Origin: Enterococcus phoeniculicola ATCC BAA-412
Lineage (GTDB): Bacteria > Bacillota > Bacilli > Lactobacillales > Enterococcaceae
Length of the DNA stretch: 64,000 nt
Assembly (NCBI RefSeq): GCF_000407505.1
Contig: NZ_ASWE01000001.1
Location: forward strand, 1,051,324 to 1,115,323
Direction: 5' to 3'
In this document: positions 1 through 6,929 of the stretch, in pieces
Position numbering within the stretch: position 1 is the first letter of the stretch
How the letters are laid out: each line of letters begins with the position of its first letter
Translations under genes and position numbers: made by a program
Notes under the pieces: model-generated
What the model was told of the DNA's origin: nothing
The model's database searches: none
The model's input: the letters and a program-made list of their open reading frames with translations, nothing else

Positions 1-1
1 T

Positions 2-607
2 AAAACGATGGATCATTCAACTTGGTGGGATACGGAAAATCCATGGGAAATTGTTGTAGGATCAATTTTAGTGCAAAACACCAATTGGAAAAACGTTGAC
101 TACTCCTTAACAAATATCAGAAATAAGATTGGTTTTTTTCCAGAAAAACTGGCAGAAACTGATCAGCAGATTATCCAAGAACTGATTCGTCCAAGTGGGT
201 TTTATAAAAATAAATCACGAGCGATAAAAGAAATTTTCGCTTGGTTTCAAAGCTATAACTATGATATTTCCATTATACAAGAAAAAGAACTGACAGTATT
301 ACGCAAAGAATTGTTGAGTATTTACGGTATTGGACATGAAACTGCGGATGTATTGTTAGTTTTTATTTTTAAGAAGGTCATGTTTATAGCGGATAAATAT
401 GCCCAACGAATTTTTAATCATTTAGGAATCAGCGAGAAGCTTACTTATCTTAAACTTCAAGAATTGATTGAGTTACCAGATAATTTTACTAATCAGCAGG
501 CACAGAATTTTCATGGGTGGCTAGTGGATTACGGTCAGATGTATTTGAAATCAGAAGCCGACTGGCAGACAGGAGCGCTAAGTAATTTTAAACTGGTTCA
601 AGAATGA
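2..607 (+). CDS. HhH-GPD DNA glycosylase, MagIII/endonuclease III-like (5' partial)
   Basis: Base-excision repair glycosylase of the endonuclease III superfamily. The frame is open to the left edge and the first ATG (base 8) has no ribosome site in view, so the true start probably lies upstream. Counting from that ATG, the helix-hairpin-helix is GIGHETAD (107-114) and the catalytic Asp is D129 in ADKYAQ. The residue equivalent to the endonuclease III catalytic Lys is Glu, and no C-terminal iron-sulfur Cys cluster is present. That pattern fits the MagIII-like branch (Helicobacter 3-methyladenine glycosylase) better than true Nth. The substrate is inferred only. Confidence 0.8.
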   Translation, partial: KTMDHSTWWDTENPWEIVVGSILVQNTNWKNVDYSLTNIRNKIGFFPEKLAETDQQIIQELIRPSGFYKNKSRAIKEIFAWFQSYNYDISIIQEKELTVLRKELLSIYGIGHETADVLLVFIFKKVMFIADKYAQRIFNHLGISEKLTYLKLQELIELPDNFTNQQAQNFHGWLVDYGQMYLKSEADWQTGALSNFKLVQE

Positions 608-698
608 GAGCAGTATAAAAAAATTCCCTAATTTACATTTTATTGGGTGAGGGTTAGTCTAGTCCTGTTCAAAAAAACTATTTTTAGGAGGATATAAC

Positions 699-1229
699 AT
701 GAATAACCCATTTTTAGGTTTAAAAGACGTCCCCTCATTTGAAGTGACCAGTAAAGATATTGTTGAAGGGGGACTTTCCGACATAAAATTTATGTCTGGT
801 GATTTCGGTATCAAAGGGGGACAAGATCTGTCACCTGAAATTTCTTGGTCAGGTGCGCCAAATCAAACGAAGAGTTTTATTGTTACCCTGTATGATCCCG
901 ATGCACCAACTGGATCTGGATTCTGGCACTGGGCAGTATTCAATATTCCAGCTTCTGTTAATGAATTACCTCAAGGAGCCGGCAACAGCGATAACTCAAA
1001 ACTACCGTCAGGGGCCATTCAATTACCAAATGATGCTCGTGCAAAAAAATATATTGGAGCTGCTCCCCCTAAAGGTCATGGGGTACATCACTATTTCTTA
1101 ACCGTTTGGGCTTTAGATAGTGATAAAGTTGAAATTTCTGAAGATTCCACACCTGCTTTTTTAATTTTTAACGTTTTTGACCATGTCTTAGCCCGTGGTG
1201 TTCTTCATTTCGAAGTAGAAGTGAACTAG
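699..1229 (+). CDS. YbhB/YbcL family Raf kinase inhibitor-like protein (PEBP fold)
   Basis: A 176-residue phosphatidylethanolamine-binding-protein-like protein. The PEBP anion-pocket motifs are visible: DPDAPTGSGFWHW at 66-78 and GHGVHHYFLTVWALD at 126-140. Length is normal for bacterial YbhB proteins, and there is no signal peptide, so it should be cytosolic. The start is fixed by AGGAGG 7 bases upstream. The next gene follows after 29 bases on the same strand and may be cotranscribed. The biological role of bacterial PEBP proteins is not settled. Confidence 0.88.
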   Translation: MNNPFLGLKDVPSFEVTSKDIVEGGLSDIKFMSGDFGIKGGQDLSPEISWSGAPNQTKSFIVTLYDPDAPTGSGFWHWAVFNIPASVNELPQGAGNSDNSKLPSGAIQLPNDARAKKYIGAAPPKGHGVHHYFLTVWALDSDKVEISEDSTPAFLIFNVFDHVLARGVLHFEVEVN

Positions 1230-1258
1230 TATTATCAGTTTAGAGAGGAAGATGTAAG

Positions 1259-2347
1259 GTGAATTATCCAAAAGAAAAATATTTTGGTGAATTAGAAAGA
1301 ATCCATGAATTTTATGATGAAATGCCCACAGGAGTCAGCGTATCGGAAACTGGTAGAATTTTTATTAATTTCCCTGAGTGGGGTGACGATGTTAAAGCTA
1401 CTGTGGTTGAAATAGTGGAGGGTCAATTAATCCCTTATCCTAGTCAAGAAGCAAATACTTTTCATTCGCAAGAACCTGAAAATGGATTTTTGAGTGTACA
1501 AAGCATTGTTGCTGATGGCGAAGGGACTTTGTGGGTATTAGATACTGCTGCACCAAAATTTGACGTTCCCGTTAAAGGTGGAGCAAAATTAGTCGCTGTC
1601 GATTTAAGGACAAATAAAATTAGAAAAATCTATACATTTTCAAGCGACGTAGTATTAGATACTACTTATTTAAATGATGTACGGATTGATTTACGTCGTG
1701 GAACTGAGGGTATAGCCTATATTACCGATTCTTCTATTACGGGTCCAGGTGCATTGATTGTGGTTGATTTAGGAACTGGGGATGCGTTTCGTATTTTGGA
1801 TGGAGCTCGTTCAACTGCAGTTGATCCACAGTTTGTTCCTAAAGTCGAGGGTGAAATTTTGATGAATCGTGGAACGGATGGCTCAACTTCACCGTGGCAA
1901 GTGGCCGCTGATGGAATTGCGATTTCTCCAGATGGGAGCACCTTGTTTTTCAGTCCTCTGTCTAGTCGTCATTTATATTCCATTGAAACGGATATGATTT
2001 TTAATAAAGACATTGATGACAACCAGCTGGAATCCTATGTGAAAGACTGGGGAGAAAAGGGTGCTTCTGATGGGATGATTACCGCAGAAGATGGCACAAT
2101 TTATGCTGGTGACTATGAAAACAATAGTATTCGTATCATCAATACTGATGGCTCAATGGAAACATTGACCCATGATCCTCGTATTCTATGGCCGGATACA
2201 TTATCAATTGGACCTGATCAGTATCTTTATTTTAATGCGAATCAATTACAACGTCAGGCTGGCTTTCATAAAGGAGAAGACCTACGTGAAAAACCTTATA
2301 GCTTGTTTAGAATTTTCATCGGAAAAGGTCCTGCAAAAGTAAAATAA
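1259..2347 (+). CDS. Major royal jelly/Yellow-like SMP-30 type beta-propeller protein
   Basis: A 362-residue protein starting at GTG, with GAGGAAG a suitable distance upstream. It shows repeated propeller-blade signatures (VQSIVADGEGTLWVLD near 82, GIAYITDSS near 149, DGIAISPDGSTLFFSPL near 217, DGMITAEDGTIYAGD near 272), as in the bacterial MRJP/Yellow proteins related to gluconolactonase/SMP-30. No signal peptide is evident. Likely a small-molecule-binding or lactonase-like enzyme, but the substrate cannot be read from the sequence. It probably shares a transcript with the PEBP gene before it. Confidence 0.75.
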   Translation: MNYPKEKYFGELERIHEFYDEMPTGVSVSETGRIFINFPEWGDDVKATVVEIVEGQLIPYPSQEANTFHSQEPENGFLSVQSIVADGEGTLWVLDTAAPKFDVPVKGGAKLVAVDLRTNKIRKIYTFSSDVVLDTTYLNDVRIDLRRGTEGIAYITDSSITGPGALIVVDLGTGDAFRILDGARSTAVDPQFVPKVEGEILMNRGTDGSTSPWQVAADGIAISPDGSTLFFSPLSSRHLYSIETDMIFNKDIDDNQLESYVKDWGEKGASDGMITAEDGTIYAGDYENNSIRIINTDGSMETLTHDPRILWPDTLSIGPDQYLYFNANQLQRQAGFHKGEDLREKPYSLFRIFIGKGPAKVK

Positions 2348-2539
2348 ACGAACGTGATTCTTAGTTTTTATCTTACTAAATAGTAGAATACTCTGAATTA
2401 TGCTGACCATTGATCATTGTATAGCGATAATAATTATGCACTCTATTGCTAGTTTTCCTCATATTTTTTGAGACTTTTGTAAAAAATTTTGGTTCATAAT
2501 TTATTTAGAAGAATAAAGTAGAGAATAGGAGGAATTTTG

Positions 2540-3586
2540 ATGTCAGAAAGAAAGAATATGCATGTGATTGGCTTTTTTGAAGGACTTCCAATCGAGTCTC
2601 CTCAAAGTTTCATTGATGAAAAAGAAGGTATCCCTACCCCAGGTCCACGTGATTTATTAGTAAAAATCAACGCAGTTTCTGTTAATCCAGTAGATACAAA
2701 ATTGCGTCAAGGCACTCTTAAAAGAAATGCACTGCGTATTTTAGGTTTTGATGCTGTTGGAGAAGTCGTCGCAATCGGTAAAGAAGTAGTAAAATTTAAA
2801 GTTGGCGACCGCGTATTTTACGCGGGAACCACTACCCGATCAGGAAGTAATCAAGAATATCAAGTTGTAGATGAACGTATTGTTGCCTTAGCCCCTAAAA
2901 ATTTATCTGATGAGCAAGCAGCTGCATTACCTTTAACCTCATTAACTGCTTACGAATTACTTTTTGAAAAATTTGGTTTGATTCCTAAAGAAGATGCCAA
3001 TCAAGGAAAAAGTATTTTAGTTATCAACGGAGCTGGGGGAGTCGGATCAGTGCTCAATCAGTTAGCACATTGGGCTGGTTTAGAAATCTATGCGACGGCT
3101 AGTCCAAAAAATTTTGAATGGTTAATAAAAAATGGTGTGGATCATCCCGTAGACTACCATAAAGACCTAAGAGACAGTTTTCGAGAATTAGGAGTGAGTA
3201 GTGTAGATTATATCGCTGTATTATTTGATATTACACGTTACTTAGATCAGATTAACTATTTAGTAAAACCCTACGGACATGTTGGAACAATTGTCGGAAT
3301 CCATGAACCTATCGATTTAAGTGCATGGAAAAATTTATCAGTTAGCTTTGATTGGGAGTATATGTTTGCTAAAACAGACTATCATTATATGATTGAAACA
3401 CAAGGTCAAGAACTTGAATTAATTGCCAAGCTTGCAAATGAAGGAAAGCTAAAAACAACCTTGAGTAAAGTATATTCAGATGGAATTAACGCATCGAATC
3501 TAAAACTAGCAACTAAGGATGTAGAAAGTGGGCACATGCTTGGAAAAATCGTTATTAGTGGCCCCTTCAATGGCAATGACTCATGA
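2540..3586 (+). CDS. Zinc-type alcohol dehydrogenase-like / quinone oxidoreductase family protein
   Basis: A 348-residue medium-chain dehydrogenase/reductase. The N-terminal GroES-like domain contains VKINAVSVNPVDTKLRQG and GFDAVGEVVAIG. The Rossmann nucleotide-binding loop is INGAGGVGSVLNQLAHWAG near residue 163, which implies NADPH use. The cluster of structural-zinc cysteines is absent, as in the quinone-oxidoreductase branch. An ATG directly after a TTG is taken as the start because AGGAGG lies 7 bases ahead of it. It stands alone, with about 190 bases of unassigned sequence upstream. The electron acceptor is not predictable. Confidence 0.87.
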   Translation: MSERKNMHVIGFFEGLPIESPQSFIDEKEGIPTPGPRDLLVKINAVSVNPVDTKLRQGTLKRNALRILGFDAVGEVVAIGKEVVKFKVGDRVFYAGTTTRSGSNQEYQVVDERIVALAPKNLSDEQAAALPLTSLTAYELLFEKFGLIPKEDANQGKSILVINGAGGVGSVLNQLAHWAGLEIYATASPKNFEWLIKNGVDHPVDYHKDLRDSFRELGVSSVDYIAVLFDITRYLDQINYLVKPYGHVGTIVGIHEPIDLSAWKNLSVSFDWEYMFAKTDYHYMIETQGQELELIAKLANEGKLKTTLSKVYSDGINASNLKLATKDVESGHMLGKIVISGPFNGNDS

Positions 3587-3639
3587 AATTGATAGCTCAT
3601 CCTTTATCAATTACAAGAGCCTGAACATTCTGCTTTTCT

Positions 3640-3659
3640 TTCTCAATAAATATTGAGAA
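3640..3659. repeat. 20-bp inverted repeat
   Basis: Arms TTCTCAATA and TATTGAGAA are separated by AA. The repeat lies between the dehydrogenase gene and the next promoter. There is no T-tract, so it is more likely an operator or a weak processing signal than a terminator. Confidence 0.4.
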
Positions 3660-3737
3660 CAGTAACCACTACTTAGAAAAATTAACCAGCAAAAATCGAA
3701 AAAATTACGCATTCTCTTTGTTAAAAGTTGCACATTT

Positions 3738-3766
3738 TTGACTTTCTATTGGTTCCGTCGTAAACT
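3738..3766 (+). promoter_or_regulatory. Sigma-A promoter placing the start site on the next ATG
   Basis: TTGACT at 3738-3743, a 17-bp spacer, and TAAACT at 3761-3766. Six bases separate the -10 from the ATG at 3773, so the predicted first transcribed base is the A of the start codon. No Shine-Dalgarno sequence is present. Confidence 0.6.
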
Positions 3767-3772
3767 CTATCT

Positions 3773-4042
3773 ATGGAAACTCATACTGGATTATTAACTC
3801 ATGTGAAGGTGTTCAAAGAAGGAAATTATCCTATAACTGGAATATTGATGTTTGAAAATGATGAGTGTATCAATTGCGTCATTAAAGACCGCTATCTGTC
3901 AAAATATGTATTGAGCTTACCAATGCATAAATATCGTTTGGAGGTACAGGGAAGATACAATGAACGTGGGCAATTTAATATAAAAAAAATGCGGATTATC
4001 AATATAGATAGTTACATTGCGATTATAGGAACACCTGAATAA
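3773..4042 (+). CDS. Conserved-looking hypothetical protein, probably leaderless mRNA
   Basis: An 89-residue soluble protein of unrecognised family. It is predicted to be rich in beta strands (TGLLTHVKVF, ITGILMFEND, YRLEVQGRYNERGQFNIKKMRI), a pattern that resembles an OB-fold nucleic-acid-binding domain, though this is only a resemblance. No ribosome-binding site precedes the ATG. A well-spaced sigma-A promoter would start transcription at the ATG itself, so the gene may be translated from a leaderless mRNA. A strong terminator follows 8 bases after the stop, making it a monocistronic unit. Confidence 0.65.
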   Translation: METHTGLLTHVKVFKEGNYPITGILMFENDECINCVIKDRYLSKYVLSLPMHKYRLEVQGRYNERGQFNIKKMRIINIDSYIAIIGTPE

Positions 4043-4049
4043 ATGAAAT

Positions 4050-4083
4050 AGACCTCAGCGAAAAAGTGAGGTCTATTTTTTTA
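4050..4083 (+). terminator. Rho-independent terminator
   Basis: Stem AGACCTCA/TGAGGTCT (8 bp) around GCGAAAAAG, followed by ATTTTTTTA. Confidence 0.9.
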
Positions 4084-4246
4084 TGGGTATAACGATTTGA
4101 TTAGACATTCTTTTTTTTAATACTTCAGTAAATAAAAGCTACATAATGAATTAAAAAGTCAAGGTGCATTATCAAAAGTGTTACTGTCCACATTTTTTAT
4201 CCTACAAATATTTATTGCTACGCTAGCTTGTCTAAACAACAAAAGC

Positions 4247-4417
4247 TTATTTTTTTCTATAACTTTGAATAAGAAAGACAAAGATAAAAAAGAATGCGCC
4301 TTCCCACAAGGTGGTTGTCCAGCTAAAACGTTCAGAAACACCAAAGAATATATTTCCTAAATTTGAGATAAGTAAATATATAATTGTTAGTACAAATGCA
4401 TTACGTAATTTCTTCAT
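4247..4417 (-). CDS. Small two-helix membrane protein (56 aa)
   Basis: A short reading frame with a near-perfect ribosome site (AGGAGG, 6-base spacer) before ATG at 4417 and stop TAA at 4247. The product begins MKKLRNAFVLTIIYLLISNL, has one hydrophobic helix at about 6-26, a polar turn GVSERFSWTTT, and a second helix at about 37-51 ending in QSYRKK. This is a typical small integral membrane protein with a basic C-tail. The family is not recognised and the neighbours give no clear role. The gene is easily missed because of its length. The ribosome site and codon usage make it believable. Confidence 0.62.
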   Translation of the reverse strand: MKKLRNAFVLTIIYLLISNLGNIFFGVSERFSWTTTLWEGAFFFIFVFLIQSYRKK

Positions 4418-4519
4418 ATCATTGCCTCCTAGCTACATCTTTTTAGTTCACTCTATGTTTATTCACTGTTTGATAAGTTTAGTGTAACAAATTGCACAAA
4501 GGAAAACCAAAAATATAGT

Positions 4520-4557
4520 AAAAAATAAGCACCTACCATTCGTAATAGTAGATGCTT
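4520..4557 (-). terminator. Rho-independent terminator for the gene at 4598-4747
   Basis: On the minus strand, AAGCATCTAC/GTAGGTGCTT pairs (one G-U), followed by ATTTTTTA. Confidence 0.8.
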
Positions 4558-4597
4558 TCAGTATGAATTGTCATTTTCCATGAGAGAGTGTAACTCC

Positions 4598-4747
4598 TTA
4601 TGCGATTTTTTCTAATTCTTTTACTGCATTTTCAATTGTTGTACCAGTAGCAAATGTATTTTCATCGTCTTTGACAAAAACGATAAACAGATTTAACTCT
4701 GTATTCAATGTTACTCGATACTCTAATTTTTTGTTATTGAATGTCAT
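4598..4747 (-). CDS. Small hypothetical protein (49 aa), HicB-like strand-helix pattern
   Basis: The ATG at 4747 is chosen because AGGAGA lies 7 bases upstream; an upstream in-frame TTG has no ribosome site. The 49-residue product has the order beta-beta-beta-alpha: YRVTLNTELNLFIVFVKDD, then a turn with TGTTIENAVKELEKIA. That outline recalls the partial RNase H fold of HicB-type antitoxins (G.TIEEA...), but the protein is shorter than usual and no HicA partner gene lies beside it, so a toxin-antitoxin role is not supported. Its promoter region carries an inverted repeat and its end has a clean terminator. Confidence 0.6.
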   Translation of the reverse strand: MTFNNKKLEYRVTLNTELNLFIVFVKDDENTFATGTTIENAVKELEKIA

Positions 4748-4796
4748 ATAGCATTCTCCTTTCTCTGTAATGACGAAAGGCAACGATAACGTTCAT

Positions 4797-4834
4797 AACG
4801 AAATTCCTACACTAATAATAGCACAAATTTCGTT
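4797..4834 (-). promoter_or_regulatory. Inverted repeat around the promoter of the 49-aa gene
   Basis: AACGAAATT (4797-4805) and AATTTCGTT (4826-4834) flank an extended -10 on the minus strand (TGCTATTAT). Position and symmetry suggest an operator. Confidence 0.4.
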
Positions 4835-4895
4835 TTTTATCTAGTTTACTGATTAACACTAGACTTTCCTTATCTCTTTTTTAAAAGATTAGTGA

Positions 4896-4961
4896 AACAA
4901 ATACGTGATGAATCACTACGTCAATCATCCGTTTGATGCAGCGATTCATCACGTATTCGTT
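4896..4961 (-). terminator. Long stem-loop downstream of the small HTH gene
   Basis: Arms AATACGTGATGAATC (4900-4914) and its exact complement (4943-4957) can be extended to 19 pairs with one mismatch. The 28-base loop holds a further CATC/GATG hairpin. It begins 5 bases after the stop codon. The minus-strand tail is only moderately T-rich (TTTGTTTC), so termination is probable but not certain. Confidence 0.55.
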
Positions 4962-4966
4962 AAGGT

Positions 4967-5176
4967 CTACTTCATTTCTGGAACCAGCAGATTGATATTT
5001 GTTAAGTCGAAGGCAATCATTAAATTCGTTAAATGAGTCACGCCTAACACATGCTCATCAAATTCATCTTTTGCGTACATATCAATTAAACTATCATAGG
5101 GAATCGCTGTTTTTTTTGACAGCTCCGTTAAAGAAAGCCCTGTTTCATCAACATATTTCTTTAGATTAATTTTCAT
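4967..5176 (-). CDS. Small HTH-type protein (69 aa), predicted SOS-regulated
   Basis: The product begins MKINLKKYVDETGLSLTELS and continues through KKTAIPYDSLIDMY, which reads as a Cro/C1-like helix-turn-helix (roughly residues 10-35). A hydrophobic C-terminal half (LTNLMIAFDLTNINLLVPEM) follows and may dimerise. The ATG at 5176 is preferred over an upstream GTG because AAGGAG lies 11 bases before it, whereas the GTG is too close. Its promoter is a near-consensus sigma-A site with a LexA-type box in the spacer, so expression should rise on DNA damage. The target is unknown and no prophage genes surround it. Confidence 0.62.
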   Translation of the reverse strand: MKINLKKYVDETGLSLTELSKKTAIPYDSLIDMYAKDEFDEHVLGVTHLTNLMIAFDLTNINLLVPEMK

Positions 5177-5233
5177 AAAAATAATCACTCCTTCTCACCA
5201 ATACGCAGAAATACTCTTTCTAAGTACCTCTTC

Positions 5234-5262
5234 ATTATAAGAACATTCGTTCGATATGTAAA
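5234..5262 (-). promoter_or_regulatory. Sigma-A promoter with embedded LexA (SOS) box
   Basis: On the minus strand: TTTACA, 17-bp spacer, TATAAT. Within the spacer (5240-5253) lies CGAACGAATGTTCT, which matches the Gram-positive LexA consensus CGAACRNRYGTTYG in all but the last base. A repressor bound there would block RNA polymerase. Confidence 0.7.
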
Positions 5263-5317
5263 GCGAACAGACTAGAAAATAAAAAAACTCTTACAAAAGA
5301 AAGATCTCTCTAATTTT

Positions 5318-5419
5318 TTGTTTATCTGTGGCTTTTCACTCTACAAAAAGGTGTAATTTTTTTTCTTTTTATGTTAAAAGGTGAAAAACATTTACAAATA
5401 CAAAAAAAAGGTGTAAAGT
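5318..5419 (+). promoter_or_regulatory. Promoter region of the nanE-PTS operon with three phased direct repeats
   Basis: AAAAGGTG occurs at 5346-5353, 5376-5383 and 5406-5413, exactly 30 bp apart. The first and third copies are longer (AAAAAGGTGTAA). Two candidate promoters are seen: TTGTTT/TACAAA (5318-5347, spacer 18) and TTTACA/TAAAGT (5391-5419, spacer 17). The third repeat lies inside the second spacer. The layout suggests a regulator binding one DNA face. Confidence 0.55.
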
Positions 5420-5441
5420 AATGCCAGAAAGGAGTGAGAGT

Positions 5442-6113
5442 ATGAACATAGATAGCTTAAAAGGAAACCTGATTGTTTCTTGTCAAGCACTTGAAGACGA
5501 ACCGTTATACAGCTCATTTATTATGGCAAGGATGGCTCTGGCTGCCAAACAAGGTGGCGCAGCAGGCATTCGCGCAAATTCGGTGGAAGATATTCAAGCA
5601 ATAAAAGAATTAGTTGATTTACCTGTAATAGGAATTTTAAAACGTGATTATCCAGATTCATCTGTTTATATCACTGCTACAAAAAAGGAGGTTACAGAGC
5701 TATTAAAAACAGATGCAGAAATTATTGCATTAGATGCAACTATACAATCTCGACCAAATGATGAAAAATTGAAAGACTTATTGCATCTTATTCATGACAA
5801 TAATCGCTTAGCTATGGCTGATATCTCAACACTTGAAGAAGCTGTCTTAGCAGAAAAATTAGGATTTGACTTAGTCTCTACAACTTTAGCTGGTTATACT
5901 TCTTATTCAAAATCAACCGAAGAACCAGACTTTGACTTACTAAAAAAAATTTTAGAAAATGTCTCGGTACCAGTCATTATGGAAGGACATACAAATAAAC
6001 CTGAGCATGTTACTGAAGCATTAAAATTAGGCGCATACGCTGTAGTAGTAGGGTCAATTATTACAAGACCCAAATTAATCACTGAACGATATGTAAAAGC
6101 AACGAAATGGTAG
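5442..6113 (+). CDS. nanE: N-acetylmannosamine-6-phosphate 2-epimerase
   Basis: A 223-residue TIM-barrel enzyme converting ManNAc-6-P to GlcNAc-6-P in amino-sugar catabolism. The family catalytic residues are visible: K67 in GILKRDY and E181 in MEGHTNKPE, with R44 (AAGIRAN) and D127 (MADIST) also in place. The ATG at 5442 is taken because AAAGGAG lies 7 bases before it; the in-frame ATG at 5421 has no ribosome site. It is first in a PTS operon that lacks the usual sialic-acid genes (no lyase or ManNAc kinase), so its substrate must arrive already phosphorylated, presumably through the PTS encoded downstream. Confidence 0.92.
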   Translation: MNIDSLKGNLIVSCQALEDEPLYSSFIMARMALAAKQGGAAGIRANSVEDIQAIKELVDLPVIGILKRDYPDSSVYITATKKEVTELLKTDAEIIALDATIQSRPNDEKLKDLLHLIHDNNRLAMADISTLEEAVLAEKLGFDLVSTTLAGYTSYSKSTEEPDFDLLKKILENVSVPVIMEGHTNKPEHVTEALKLGAYAVVVGSIITRPKLITERYVKATKW

Positions 6114-6122
6114 GTTAAAGAA

Positions 6123-6929
6123 ATGATAAATGAAGTTTTATTAGTTTGTGATCTCGATGGAACATTATTAAATGAAAGCGGGCAAGTTGATAAAACGAGT
6201 CTTGAAAATTTAAGAAGATTTTGCCAAGATGGCGGACATTTTATCGTGTGCACTGGCAGAATGGATAGTGATATCAAATATATTGAAGAGCAACTTGGTT
6301 TTTCTGGCGAATTCAGAATTAGTCAAAATGGTGCTGTGATAAAAAATAAAAAAAATGAAACCATTTTTTTAGAGACCATTCCAGAGAAATATATTTCAAT
6401 CATCAACCAAGCAGTTTTTAGCAAATCTTTACGAACAGAAGTATCTGATGAAGTACACAGACATTTTCCAAGTCCAAGAAATCCTGAAAATGTGGCAGAA
6501 TTTGTTGATTCTTCTTTAATTATTGAAGACCTTCCATCTTATGTTTTAAAAGGAGCTATTTCACCAACCATTTATTTAACTTTTGGTGAAAGTCAAGTTT
6601 TCAATCAAATTAAGGAAGACATTAACAACAATTTAGGTGCTGGAAAAGTAAATATTGTCCAAACAAGTCCTTCTTCTTTAGAAATTTTCTCTAATCATGT
6701 TTCAAAAGGAGAGGCAGTAAAAAAAATTAAGAAGCAGTTAGCGATTGATTCGAAAAATTTATACATTGTTGGGGATGCTGAGAGTGATGTTTCGATGTTC
6801 TCCTTATCAAATTACTCCTATGCTGTTCAAAATGCAGAAGAAGAAATTAGGGAAAAAGCAAATTATTACGTTCCGACTGTTGGCGATGTTGTTGATGAAA
6901 TCTACTCTCATAGGGGGTTAATTAAATGA
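6123..6929 (+). CDS. Cof-type HAD-IIB phosphatase
   Basis: A 268-residue cytosolic haloacid-dehalogenase phosphatase. Motif I is DLDGTLL (10-16, nucleophile D10 and acid D12), motif II is the T of VCTGR near residue 40, and motif IV is GDAESDVSMF near 219. The cap is the IIB type usual for sugar-phosphate phosphatases. It starts 9 bases after nanE with a weak ribosome site, and its stop overlaps the next start (ATGA), so translation is coupled. In this operon it probably dephosphorylates a sugar phosphate released during catabolism; the exact substrate is inferred. Confidence 0.85.
   Translation: MINEVLLVCDLDGTLLNESGQVDKTSLENLRRFCQDGGHFIVCTGRMDSDIKYIEEQLGFSGEFRISQNGAVIKNKKNETIFLETIPEKYISIINQAVFSKSLRTEVSDEVHRHFPSPRNPENVAEFVDSSLIIEDLPSYVLKGAISPTIYLTFGESQVFNQIKEDINNNLGAGKVNIVQTSPSSLEIFSNHVSKGEAVKKIKKQLAIDSKNLYIVGDAESDVSMFSLSNYSYAVQNAEEEIREKANYYVPTVGDVVDEIYSHRGLIK

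Noticed and set aside
4159-4360. Two roughly 60-codon frames on opposite strands
   Set aside because: Neither has a ribosome site. The region is explained better by the 56-codon membrane-protein gene on the minus strand in another frame.
4598-5176. Toxin-antitoxin pair made of the HicB-like and HTH proteins
   Set aside because: Separate promoters and a strong hairpin lie between the two genes, and no toxin-like partner is present.
5421-5441. Upstream in-frame ATG of nanE
   Set aside because: No ribosome site; the strong site lies between this ATG and the one at 5442, and NanE proteins start at the latter position.
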